Shown: in pieces, positions 24,183 through 35,035 of the stretch | Layout: every line of letters starts with the position of its first letter | Position numbering within the stretch: position 1 is the stretch's first letter | Assembly (NCBI GenBank): GCA_036365515.1 | Contig: CM070877.1 | Location: forward strand, 67,242,022-67,306,021 | DNA from: Torymus aiolomorphi | Taxonomy: Eukaryota; Arthropoda; Insecta; Hymenoptera; Torymidae | Direction of reading: 5' to 3' | DNA length: 64,000 nucleotides | Position numbers and translations under genes: made by a program | Notes under the pieces: generated by a model | Database searches by the model: none | What the model saw: the letters and a program-made list of their open reading frames with translations, nothing else | What the model was told of the DNA's origin: nothing

Positions 24183-26155
24183 TTGAATGAGTTAGTGAAA
24201 TATAAAATCGATATTTTTAAAAGAATTACTGCTAAAAGATGGAACTTCAGCAACATGAAGAGCCGAATAATAGTTGACCTAATCGTGGAAGGACTAGAAT
24301 TAGACGATCATCAGAGGAGGTATCAATTATTAGACAACAGCAAACAGCTGAGAGAGCCAGAACGTATAGAGAGCGTATTCGAACGAATCACAATGTGAAT
24401 GCACATTCTATTGAAATTGGTGTGGATATATCCGATTCTCAAAATGCGTCTGAATCTATTAGAAATGATTCGAATTTATCCAATCGCAGAAGTAGATCAC
24501 GCGTAAGAAAAACATCAGGACAGAGATGGGTTAGTACTGAAGATAATTAAGACAGAAATTAAGAAGGAAAGAGCAACGCAATTTAGAATTAGATACCGAG
24601 AACCAATAGTGATAATGAAGTATGTGAATTCGAACGTCGACGACATGAACGAAATATTGATAATCAAAGATTGCTGAAAGAAAACATAAATATTTTACAA
24701 AATTACAGTGTCAATGAAAATTATTTAGGGGAAATGAATATTTTATGTAAATATTGTAATGCGAAATATTTTGCAGCTGAAAAGGTGTTTAATATGGGTA
24801 AGTCATTTAATGATTGTTGTGGGCATGGATCAGTTGAATTAGAATCCATTCCAGATTATCCAGATGAATTACGTTTATTATTTGAAAATCTCCATTTGAA
24901 AAGTAGGGTATTCTTGACACGTATTCGGAATTACAATAGTTCGTTTTCATTTGCATCTTTTAATGCAAATTTAGTTAATTTTCCTACAATAGGAAGAGCT
25001 CCGTATTGTTTCAAGATACAAGGACAAGTTTATTACGAAATAAATGAGGCTTTATATCCATCGGAAAGTGAGAATCGTCAATATGTTCAACTTTTTATTG
25101 TTGATCCTCAAGAGGCTGTTGATTATAGGATGGCAGCTAATTTAGGATCCGATAGAGAAATTATGAATAATTTAGATCAAATGTTAAGAGAATGTAATAT
25201 ATTTGCAAAGTCATATGTAATGATGAAAGAAGAAATTAACCATCATCGTGAATTATTAAGTAATGATACTGAACCTGAATTACAGTTATTGTTTAATTTG
25301 AAAGCAGGCTACGATCGTAATAGATATAATTTGCAAAGTGTAAACGAAGTTGCTGCTGCGTTTAGTACAACAGCTGATGGTGATATTCCAGAATCATATG
25401 TGACTATTCGCAATAAAGACACACGATTATTGCGATCAATAAGTTGTATGGATCCAAACGTGGAACCTATGGTTTATCCATTATTCTATCCTGATAGATC
25501 GCAAGGTTGGCACAAAAATATAATGAAAAAAAAAAATAGTAGCAGAAATGTAGAGGCAGGTGATGCAAATAATCACCAATATGAACGACAAGATCATCGT
25601 GTAACTAGGTATTCTTATATTAAGTACAGAATGAGTGTGAGACCTGATATATATTTAATGCATTTCTATTAGGTCGTGGATTATTCTAACAATGGATCAT
25701 TGATAGCTATGTTAAAGTAGAGAAAGATCGAATTGAATATGTTCGTAAGAATAAGAATCAAAAACAGTTGCGAGTTGAATGATATCAATGATTAGTCGAT
25801 CATTTAAGTAATAATACGAATAACCTGAATTGTCAAATAGGTAAAATGACTATTTTACCATCAACATTTGTTGGTTCTCCTAGATATATGATGCAAAATT
25901 ATCAAGATGCTATGGCTATAGTGCGTAGTCAACGAAACCCTGATTTGTTGATAACGATGCAATCCCAGTTGGCGTGAAATTCGTGATAATTTATTTTCAG
26001 GGCAACAAGTCTCTGATCGTCATGATATCTGTGCAAAGGTATTTCATTTAAAGGAAGAACGGATACTGTGGCTTATTACAAAGGAAAAATATTTTGGTGA
26101 TGCCGCAACTCATGTGCGTGTTGTTGAGTTTCAGAAGCGAGGTTATATTTAATAG
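24183..26155 (+). pseudogene. Helitron Rep/helicase, N-terminal part, truncated before the HUH motif
   Basis: Rolling-circle transposon protein fragment. The frame 24671-25672 (333 aa) contains the Helitron N-terminal zinc cluster (CKYCNAKYF...CCGHG), FASFNANLVNFP, APYCFKIQGQVYYEI, LFIVDPQEAVDYRM, CMDPNVEPMVYPLFYPD and GWHKN. Similarity continues in broken frames: YVRKNKNQKQLR, LPSTFVGSPRYMMQNYQDAM, NPDLLITM, and KEKYFGDAATHVRVVEFQKRG near 26140. In intact Helitrons this last part is followed within a few residues by the PHAH (HUH) nuclease site; here homology stops before it, so the Tyr nuclease and helicase are missing. A 5' piece at 24183-24398 and 24420-24660 is Arg/Glu-rich, as Helitron N-termini are. 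Confidence 0.8.
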
Positions 26156-26240
26156 GTTCTACCAGAGGTCTATAAACCCATTTGATCTAAAGATATTGAG
26201 ATTTTAAAATTTGTATCATGCCGTAACCTACAGGCTAACA

Positions 26241-26524
26241 ATTTGATATTTTTTAATGGGATACGGGCCAAAATCTTTGATTTTTATATCTTCTTTTATT
26301 GAAGCTATTCGCATTCCTTAATTTTTCCAGTTCATATTTTTAAAGTCAAAAATTTGATTTAAAATCCACCATTTGGAAGGAACTTTTAAAAAATGGCGAA
26401 TTTTAACTCAAATTTTTAACTTAAAAAATATTCATTGGAAAAATTAAGGAACATGAATAGCTTCAGTCAAAGGAAATAAAAAAATCAAATATTTTGGCCT
26501 GTATCCCATTAAAAAATATCAAAT
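26241..26524. repeat. Palindromic MITE, arms about 140 bp
   Basis: ATTTGATATTTTTTAATGGG at the left is mirrored by CCCATTAAAAAATATCAAAT at the right. Arms pair almost to the centre (AAATCCACCATTT / AAATGGCGAATTT, near 26385). It sits just downstream of the Helitron break. Confidence 0.9.
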
Positions 26525-27680
26525 GGTTTAGTTTTTAACTGTAGTACTCCCTTAAACAAATAAAATACATTAATTGTAAGTAGTACACACAGCACCCGTG
26601 CTAGAGCCCTCTTTACTGCCGGCTCTTTCCTAAATCTATACTTTTTATTTCCTATGCTCTCCTCTATTAACCATATTCGTGATCTATTTGCTTTTATTTT
26701 TAATTTATAACGAAATTTGAGAACATGGAATTACCAAAATTATATAATTGGTTTGTTGTATCATGTACCTAGAATTAACAACACGTTAAGAAAATGAAGT
26801 AGCAGAATACATTATCAAATCCATTTACGTTATGATTTATGTTACATAATTATCGCAGTCGATTCAAGAGAATACAATTACATTATTAAAAAATGAAATT
26901 ATGCAATTTTTCAGTTTTAGCTGGAACACCGCTTGTGTATTTTCTAGAACTGTAAAACTGAAAAAATTCATATTTTCATTTTTTTTATTAAATTATACCT
27001 ACTTTCAGAGCGATAAAATCAGCTTAAAAATACATCAGATGTCAGAGATGCATTATAGAAGCGGAGTTCCATCATTCTTATGCTTACTCTTTTGAATTAA
27101 ATACTAAAACGCATCACCTCAATGTAAATATCAACCAAATCAATGAATGACGAATACACCTGCTAAATCTTCAACCAAAAACACCTCCGTTAAACAATCC
27201 TTAATTAATCACTCCTCATTTCCTTATTTAATTAATTACCGAAAGCAAAGGACGCGTTTGTACAAACAACACTCCTACAAGCTTGCGCTAACGTAATTCC
27301 TATTTAAACAAAGGTTCCGCAAAACAGTCGCTCGCTGGAAATAGCATCGCTAATGCCGTCTCACATACATGCACGCACGCGAATAATGCTTGCGTAACGA
27401 GGCTCTCCACGCTGGTCGAAAATGGTCTGATAAATAAATTCGCGCGCAGCCGGTGTACCAATTAGTCGCGCGGCAGCTATAACCAAGCGAGAAGTGTATT
27501 TTTACGAGAAACGAAGAGAGAATAAATGGCACTCGCGAGTGTAGTGTATATGGTCGTTAATGCAGCGGTGTACGTATAATACTGAAGGTGAGCCTATGTA
27601 AATTTTGAAGAGCGAGCTCGTGGTTCATTAAACCGCGCGGTTGTTATATCACTCTTTTCTTTATTATTGGGACCTTGAAT
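26525..27680. other. Non-coding, nothing recognised
   Basis: AT-rich to 27240, then more GC-rich with no convincing ORF. The 27330-27600 part could be a promoter-like segment but has no clear core elements. Confidence 0.5.
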
Positions 27681-27684
27681 AAGT

Positions 27685-28852
27685 TCTCGCTGTTTTTTTT
27701 TTTTGTGAAAATTGATGCTTTATTTAAAGTATGTAGTAAAAAGCATGTTACTCAAAATATTGCCCATCACTAGTCACTACTTTCTCCCATCTTTCTGGCA
27801 ATTTACGGATTCCATCTCGGAAGAACTGCTCGTCTTTTGAAGCTAACCAAGAATCGATCCATCTTTTGGCATCTTCATAAGAATGGAAGTGCTGCTCAGC
27901 CAAGCCATGAGCCATCGACCGGAACAAATGGTAGTTGGAAGGAGCAATGTCTGGGTTATATGGCGGATGAGGTAGGACATCCCATTGAAGCGCCTCTAAC
28001 ATTTCTTTGACGACTTTTGCAACATGTGCCCGAGCATTGTCATGTAACAAAATTACCTTGTCGTGTCTCTGCTCGTACAGCGGCCGTTTTTCCTTTAGGG
28101 CTCGGCTCAAACACATCAATTGCAGTCGATAGCGATCTCCCGTGATAGTTTCTTTCGGTTTCAGTAGTTCATAATAAATTACACCCTGCTGATCCCACCA
28201 AATGCAGAGGAGAAGCTTCGAACCATGGATATTTGGCTTTGGGGACGATGTTGATGCATGGCCGGGCTACCCCACAATTTTTTACGCTTAGGATTATCGT
28301 ACTGTATCTACTTTTCATCGCCAGTCACGATACGATGCAAAAAACCTTTCCTTTTCTGCTGTTAAAACAGCACCTCACACGTGAGAAAACGCCGTTCGAT
28401 TTCTCTCGGCTTCAACTCATACGGCACCCAATGTCCTTGCTTCTGGATCATTCCTAACGTTTTCAAACGTTTCGAAACTGTTGTCTCATCTACTTGTAAT
28501 GATTTTGCAAGTTCAGCTAGAGTCTGACATGAGTCTTCATTTAGTAATTCCTCCAAGTCTTCGTCTTCAAACTTTTTTGGTGCACCAGTATGTTCTTTGT
28601 CTCCAAGATCAAAATCATTATTTTTGAAGCGTCGAAACCACTCTCTGCATGTCGTTTCCGACAGAGCATGGTCACCGTAAGTTTCAACAAGAATCCTGTG
28701 CGCTTCAGCTGCAGATTTTTTTTTTTAAATAGTGCAATAAAATTCCCCGCAAATACTCTTTACTTGGCACAAAAGTTGGCATTTTTAGTAGTAAGAACAA
28801 AAAACGCTGTTTACACTATGGCGAACTAACATACACTTAAGTTCAAGATTAC
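27685..28852 (-). pseudogene. mariner transposase (mauritiana/Mos1-type), inactivated
   Basis: Reads on the minus strand from ATG near 28782: KEYLRGILLHYF, a frameshift in an A-run, then CREWFRRFKNNDFDL, GAPKKFEDEDLEELL, the linker WVPYELKP, IVTGDEK (first Asp), LLHDNARAHVAK (second Asp) and PDIAPSNYHLF, ending at DGQYFE (27748). Mariners use a DD34D triad; here the third Asp is Asn. A TAG replaces the Trp after TGDEK at about 28300. Length and order match a full-size transposase of about 345 aa. Terminal repeats are only faintly visible, so ends are approximate. Confidence 0.92.
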
Positions 28853-28900
28853 CGACAGTACTTCCTTATAGATGCGTTAGCATCTGAAATTACATACACT

Positions 28901-29151
28901 TGTGGGGTTTGGATGCCCACGTCTTCTCCCGTTCTGGGAATAGGAAGGGAAGAAGGAGAGATAAAAGAATGAGTCGAGGAGTAACGACAACAAGGTTTTA
29001 TTGTATGAGGAGGATACAGCGGACGTACGTCCGCACGCTCCTGAACTCGAGCAACGACTGCGGCGCGCAGGCCGCTTCTCACCGAGCGCAGCATGGCCGC
29101 TCCTCCTACTCTCTCAGTTAGAGAGAGAGAGAGATGATCGCAGTCCCTACA
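28901..29151 (-). repeat. 3' LTR of the gypsy element
   Basis: On the minus strand it begins TGTAGGGA and ends CCCCACA, with TG...CA ends. It is preceded by a purine-rich tract GGGTGGAGTG (plus positions 29152-29161), a plausible polypurine tract. AATAAAAC on the minus strand near 29000 is a polyadenylation signal. No second LTR remains to measure age. Confidence 0.7.
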
Positions 29152-29269
29152 CACTCCACCCGAGTGCCAACGAAGTACATAAATTCAAAAATATAATACA
29201 AATATGACTATACCTAAGGTGCTCGATAGCACTTACAATCTAAGAATATCATCGCAGATCACAGTCAGG

Positions 29270-30367
29270 TTATGTTTTGGTCGCGGGAGCAAAAGATACC
29301 TTTTTTCTAGAGTAAGTCTTTAATACCGGTTGATCAACGGTGGTGGGCTGATTGCCATTTAAGTCACCACCGGCGGGCACTTCAGGGAGATCGTCACGAA
29401 TTACATACGCAGGTTTTAAAAGTTCTACGGATACACTGCGTGACGCGCCGTTAATCTCTATATCGAAAACGCGGTCGGACGGACGCTTTAATACTTTGTA
29501 GGGGCCAGTGTAAGGCCTTTCTAATGACTTTTTGGCCATATTGCGCATAAATAAGTGAGAACAAGTATATAAATCTTTAAAACAAAATGCGCTTTTCTTA
29601 TAGTTATATGCGACAGGGACTGGATGGATTTGACGCATAAACTCGCGGAATCCTTCAATAAAGAAGTTTGAATCAGGCGTGAAGTCCTCAGGGAGGAAAA
29701 ACTCACCTGGAAGACGCAAAGCGGTGCCGAATAAAAATTCCGCGGGAGACGCATTCGTGTCTTGCCGAAGGTGGCAACGTAAACCTAATAATACTGTACT
29801 TAGCGTACGAGTCCAGTCTTTGTCCACGTGACACATAATCGCCGCTTTGAAAGTATGGTGCCAGCTGTCGATAAGGCCATTCGCCGCAGGGTGATACGCG
29901 GTGGTGCAAATAAGCTCGCAACCTATTAGGGACAAAAGAGCCGTAAATAAGCGCGAATCAAATTGCGAACCCTGATCGGAAGTGATGACGTTTGGCGCAC
30001 CATAACGAGATACCCAGGTGTCATAAAATGCCCTGGCAACCGTTTGTGCCGATATTTCACGTAATGGAACCGCCTCAACCCAGCGCGAAAAGCGATCGAT
30101 CATGGTGAGAATGTACTCGAAACCATTGCGATTGGGGAGGGGACCGATTAGATCAATGTGAACATGGTCGAAACGACCATCGGGTGCGACAAATTTATCA
30201 GGTACAAGTTTTACATGGCGAGAGATTTTTGACTGTTGGCAGTCTAAACAAATTTTATACATGCGCGGAATATCACGGTGCATATTGGGCCACACATAGC
30301 GCTGCCATATGAGTCGATCGGTGACCTTGGGGCCTGGGTGAGCAGGCTTATGAATCATGTTAAACAC
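29270..30367 (-). pseudogene. gypsy integrase
   Basis: 365-residue frame. The zinc-binding CLDCQQSK end is followed by the catalytic core: HVHIDLIGPLP (first Asp), VITSDQGSQF (second Asp) and AYHPAANGLIDSWHHTFKAA. In relatives this last block reads GLVER or GLIER, so the catalytic Glu is Asp here. A C-terminal domain of about 150 residues (YTGPYKVLKRPSDRVFDIEI) follows. Integrase would insert the cDNA into host DNA; the Glu-to-Asp change makes activity doubtful even though this frame is open. Confidence 0.9.
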
Positions 30368-30460
30368 CGTTTCACGAAGGGACTCAGGGATATACGAACG
30401 AATGGCTTCACCAGTGATCTCGCAGTATATAGTCGTGTGCAGGACCCCATTGAATACGTT

Positions 30461-31054
30461 TCAATGATAACGGATAACCGGAGATTCACGAAAGGTCTTG
30501 AGCTGCTCATCAGCTTTCTGTTTCTCAGCGAGATCGTTGAGGTCAATTTTTACAGGAAGTCTGGTGGATTCCACACGAGAAAGTGAATCAGCTACAGTAT
30601 TTTCTGCATCTTTGATGTACTCAATTTGTGTAGTATATTGAGCGATAAGGGACAACTGACGCGTTTGTCGCGGTGAGGCCTCTTCAGATTTTTGCATAAA
30701 CGCATAAATAAGAGGTTTGTGATCTGTTAGGATCTTGAAGTCTCTGCCTTCAACAAGAAACGAGAAATATTTTACAGCTTCATATATAGCCGTGAGCTTA
30801 CGGTCATATGCACTGTACTTCCGCTGTGAGGGGGAGAACTTTTTCGAAAAGAAAGCTAAGGGTTCCCAAATTCCAGTGAGGGACAGCTGTTCAAGGGCAG
30901 CTCCCATTCCAGAATCGGAAGCATCAGAGACGATGCGTATTTCCGCACCAACGCGGGGGTGTACAAGCAGAGCTGCTGCTGACAACTCCTCGTTAACACG
31001 AATGAAGGCCTCTTCAACTTGGAATGGGGCGAATGCCTTCACCATTGACAACAT
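30461..31054 (-). pseudogene. gypsy RNase H and tether region
   Basis: 197 residues starting in the RT/RNase H tether. RNase H landmarks are RIVSDASDSGMGAAL (first Asp), SAYDRKLTAIYEAV (Glu normally in the REL box; here RKL) and FKILTDHKPLIYAF (Asp). VADSLSRVE marks the end of the domain. It degrades the RNA strand of the hybrid. A stop separates it from the integrase frame. Confidence 0.88.
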
Positions 31055-32160
31055 AACCTAAAAATTCTAACTCTTCAGCAGCAAAGATACATTTTTCGAC
31101 ATTCAAACGAAGATCAAACTTCTTAAGTCGTTCAAAGACCGTGCGAAGATGAGAGTAGTGTTCTTCAATAGAAGATGAAGCAATAAGAATATCGTCAATA
31201 TAAAGGTATACGAAATCGAGATCACCTAGCGCGCTGTTAATGTAACGCTAAAAGGTTTGACTCACGTTGCGAAGCCCGAAGGTCATGTATAATGGCCGTT
31301 TTCGGTATGTCCTCGGGGGCAACAGGAATCTGATTGAACGCTTTATGAAGATCAAGTGCCGAGAAGATTTTCTTACCATAAAGGTTATTAGTACAATCAT
31401 GAATATGAGCAGTCGGATATTTATCAGGGACCGTGGCGGCGTTTAAGCGCCTATAATCGCCACAAGGTCTCCAACTGTTATCCTTTTTCAACTCCATATG
31501 GAGAGGACTTGCCCAAGGGCTGCTAGAGGGGCGACAAATTCCTGCCTCAATCCAAGCATCGAATTCGGCTTTCGCCGCTTTCAACTTGTCTGGAGCAAGA
31601 CTACGAGGACGCTCCGAGACAGGGGGACCAGAGGTTGTAATGTGATGAAAGACATCGCTATTTCTAGGGACTGTGGGCTTTGAAACGCCCGTGATCTCCG
31701 GAAAATCAGCGAGGATCTTTGCGCACTCTGAGCCGGGAACAACTGCAAAAACAGAGTCAATCGAAACATCTTTTACAACTGCCAGAGTATAGATATTAGT
31801 AGACGAGTCGACTAGCCGACTTCTTTTAAGGTCAACAAGAAGGCCATAATGAGATAACATATTAGCACCTATAATGGGATGAGGAACATCCGCGATGCAA
31901 AAGCTCCAGCGAATGGGGCATCGAATGCCCAGATTAAGTGTGAGTAACGATTCGCCATAAGTACTAATCAATGAATTATTCGCTGCGAAAAGCTTGAAGG
32001 AGCTGGGCTTGCCGCATGCCTTAGGATTGGCTGGAACGAGCGAAATGTCCGCACCAGTGTCGATAAGGTACGACTTGTCCGAAATACGATCACGTACATG
32101 AAGACGTTTAGATAAACGAGTGCCTTCTGAAGACGTCTCCTCAACAGAAGGTTGAGTTAG
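31054..32160 (-). pseudogene. gypsy protease and reverse transcriptase
   Basis: The protease core [12 protein letters not shown] lies at about 32065-32030, then [15 protein letters not shown] follows: [48 protein letters not shown], then a frameshift near 31245, and YLYIDDILIASSSIEEH (the catalytic box, 31165-31205) and LEFLGYVV. The frames 31971-31237 and 31236-31060 are therefore one broken polyprotein part. Confidence 0.88.
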
Positions 32161-32884
32161 TTTTTTGGTTCAGGGTTTTTCGCCTGCCACTCGGCATATT
32201 TAAAGCACCACTCACGGCACGACAAGGGGTTGTTCGGGTATTTACGGTGCGCGAGACACAAACCGGAAGGATCGCGACTGGAAGAGCTACCGCATCTACC
32301 CTTGTCTTTAGATTGAGAGCGAGATGAATCTTTCGAGGGTCCCGAGATATCATCTACCTTTTTTGCAAGTGTCTCAAGCTTTCGCTCAAGGCGCTTGAAA
32401 GCAGCTTCAGCATTAAAAGAATCGGATTTATTTGAAGAAACGGCGCTGACCTGATGGTCAGAATTGCCAGAAGCCTCAGCCAGTTTGTTGGCTACCTCCG
32501 TGAGTTTATTGAGATCATCAGTGTCCGTAGCGACAAGAATCGAACGGTGATGTGGGGAGAGTTGATCTAGGAAGACGGAGCGAATGATTTTGTCGTCACA
32601 GGAGCCAGGATTAAGGCCACGAAGCCGTTGAAGAATTCTCGTAGGCTTACCATCGGTCATCACTTCCCCCTTTAAAAGCTTCGCAGGTTATGTTCAGCCG
32701 AGCTAGCAAAGGTCGAAATGAGGCGTTCTTTGTCCGCAGGAGCGGGGTCTTTCTTTATTATGTTCCTAATCGCCGATAAAGCCTCTCCACCGAGTGAAGG
32801 GCAAATATAATCTACTTTTGTCGAATCAACCGTGATATGCGATAGTTTAAAAGTCTGGATGATGCTATTGAGTTTTGATACCAA
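32157..32884 (-). pseudogene. gypsy gag, N-terminally truncated
   Basis: Capsid-like helices (ICPSLGGEALSAIRNII, KERLISTFASSAEHNLRSF, then a stop near 32668, then GLNPGSCDDKIIRSVFLDQL and LNKLTEVANKLAEAS), a basic Ser/Arg-rich linker, and the CHCC zinc finger near 32250-32200. It would form the particle and bind RNA. The first 30-40 residues are replaced by Penelope DNA. Confidence 0.8.
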
Positions 32885-32889
32885 TTCGA

Positions 32890-33190
32890 GTAGATATGGT
32901 TGTTCTTTCTTATAAGAGTTAGATCGAGAAAATTTATGCTGTTATCTATTTCTATTTTATGGGTGAATTTGAGGTCCGGATTGTAATTCTTAAAAACTTT
33001 AAGAACTAAGGTGATATGGTCTCTTTTTATACATACAATTGGATCGTCAACGTATCTATAATAAAACAGTAGAGTACAGTTGTGTTTGTCTTTTAGTTCG
33101 TGTAAACAATCTGTTTCTAGATTGTCCATTACCATATCAGCGAATAATGGAGAAATAGGGGAACCCATAGGTGTGCCAAATATTTGGTTA
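32890..33190 (-). mobile_element. Inverted partial copy of the Penelope RT
   Basis: Minus-strand fragment homologous to 35912-36205 of the plus-strand Penelope element next to it. It reads FGTPMGSPISPLFADMVMD, YRYVDDPIVCIKRD and INFLDLTLIRKNN. It keeps the YVDD catalytic box that the main copy has lost. It abuts the 5' end of the main copy head to head, an arrangement known for Penelope-like elements, whose ends often carry partial direct or inverted copies. Confidence 0.85.
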
Positions 33191-33629
33191 CTACGCCACA
33201 CGTTTACTAAAAACCTGCTCAAAGTTGAGAAATGAACTAGTAAAAGCCAACGCCCGCAACGTTTTCCTCCTACGCTGCAGAAGCCATGACGTTTTTCCCA
33301 ACAACTTACGCAACTCGATAAAACGCCTAAACAACACGTCGTTCTACAGTAAGTGCTGTACCGATCAATTTGAAAACCAGAATAAGCGGTTACTCTCCCG
33401 TTATTTAAAACTTCAAATGAAAGATATCCATATTCACATATACTTTCTACATAAACAACTCAACCAGTTAAAATAAAAAATTATGAGATCCACTTTAGAA
33501 CAGTCAAAACTAGAAACTTTTTTGTACTTCACCGAAGAAAAAAGTTACCGCGTCTTTTCCGATCTAACGAAAAAACTTAAAAAGAAATTTGACTCACTCA
33601 TGAATAAATACAGAACAGAGAGAAAGATC

Positions 33630-35030
33630 TGTTGGAGTTGGTGGAAAGGTTGACTTTTGCATATTATTTGCAGCGCTGTAGATTTAGTAGAGTACATGCT
33701 CTTGTATTTTTCCATCATTTTGTAAGCTGTATCGCAGTCCATAATATATTCTAATTGTTTATCACTCACTGTGCTAATTAATATATTTCTTGCTTTCATA
33801 TCTAATTTTTTCCATGAGGCCTCATAAACTTCACTAGCCTTTGTTGCATCTTGCACTCTTTATATTCTAAGATATTTAGTAATCTAAATTCCCAGCTTGT
33901 ATAGTTACCTCCATCAAAAATTGGGATATGTACATCATCAATTTTTGCGTGTTTTGCCATTTTAGGCTCTTCTTTCGTTATAATATTTAAATCAATTACC
34001 TTTTTTAGTATTATAACCTTCTTTAATATTTTCAGAAACGATCTCCTCAATAAATTTCTATCTTCTTTGTGAAGTTCAGAATCATCTGTTTCTAATTGTT
34101 TAATTGACAATTTATCGAGTGCATTTTCTTCATAATTTTCTTTAATTAAATTATTGCCCATTAGTTCTTCGTTTTCATTTTCTTGTTTGAGTTTGCCTCT
34201 GTACATGTTCTTAACCTCAAAGTTTATGGTTTTTGCAAAACACGTTTTGCCTACTGCGTGGCTTTCCAATTTTTAATCCAACCTTTTCTTAGCAATCCTT
34301 GTTGCTTTTATATTATGCAATGCATATCTAATTAACATTTTATTTCCTTTACTAGTATTCATCAATAGTTTTCACTTTTTCTTTAGTGTCCATTTACCAC
34401 ATGTATAACCTCGAATTCTGCCACGTGCTCTATTCTTGCACCGTGCAGCGTGCTTCACACAAGAAATTGAATCTGCTCGCATCGGCTTGAATTTTCATAA
34501 TTTTCCAAAAATTCTTTCTTTTATCACTTGAAGATATATTTTATTCTTTATTCACACTTGTATTTTTCTTACTTTTGCACTTTTCCTTCAATATTTTTCA
34601 CTGTCAATTTTTCGCGAGCCATGTGCTTTTTTCTTGCTACAGCAAGGCTGCCTCAATACTCGCCGAGGCTTTTATTGAGTCAGAGTCTTTTCGTGTCACT
34701 TACCAACCACGGACCTCTGCTACCATGTTGGAGTTGGTGGAAAGGTATAATTAAACGACTCTTTATTTGACTTAAAGAAATGATTAGTTTAATGAGTAAG
34801 TGTAATTATATAACCGGCGCTTGCCTGCGCCATACGCGAGATGTTACATGCTGGGCGTACGAGACTAGAGAGAGTGAGTATAGCCCGGCGCTCGCTGCCG
34901 CTCGACATACCTTCATCCTCGCGGACACACTAGAGAGGGGAGACTTACATGTGCGTATACGTGTGTCGCGCTGTTTGTGTCTCACGCGGACGCTCATATA
35001 CAGAAGGCGAAATATTCACAATATCCAACA
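33630..35030 (-). mobile_element. Ty1/copia element with large internal deletion
   Basis: Inserted in the Penelope element with a perfect 5-bp duplication AGATC (33625-33629 and 35031-35035). The 5' LTR is 34726-35030 (305 bp; minus strand TGTTGGAT...CCAACA). Directly inside, TGGTAGCAGAGG (34725-34714 on the minus strand) matches a primer-binding site for the 3' end of initiator tRNA-Met. Only the last 21 bp of the 3' LTR remain (33630-33650), fused to gag, so pol and almost all of the 3' LTR were deleted after insertion. Confidence 0.88.
33651..34269 (-). pseudogene. copia gag remnant
   Basis: Two minus-strand frames joined by a frameshift near 33850. The first has MAKHAKIDDVHIPIFDGGNY and SWEFRLLNILEYKECK, the copia gag (UBN2-like) opening. 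The second has ASEVYEASWKKLDMKARNIL, ISTVSDKQLEYIMDCDTAYK and MMEKYKSMYSTKS. The likely start is ATG near 33962, because the frame upstream of it lacks family wording. It encodes the capsid of the element; the zinc knuckle and pol are deleted. Confidence 0.82.
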
Positions 35031-35035
35031 AGATC

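Larger units (their letters stand above)
28901..32890 (-). mobile_element. Ty3/gypsy LTR retrotransposon (CsRn1-like), 5'-truncated
   Basis: Order on the minus strand is gag, protease, RT, RNase H, integrase, 3' LTR. The 5' LTR and the start of gag are missing because Penelope sequence begins at about 32890. The gag zinc finger has C-x2-H-x9-C-x3-C spacing (CLAHRKYPNNPLSCREWC), the CHCC type described for the CsRn1 clade; clade placement is otherwise inference. Frameshifts and stops separate the domains. Confidence 0.88.
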
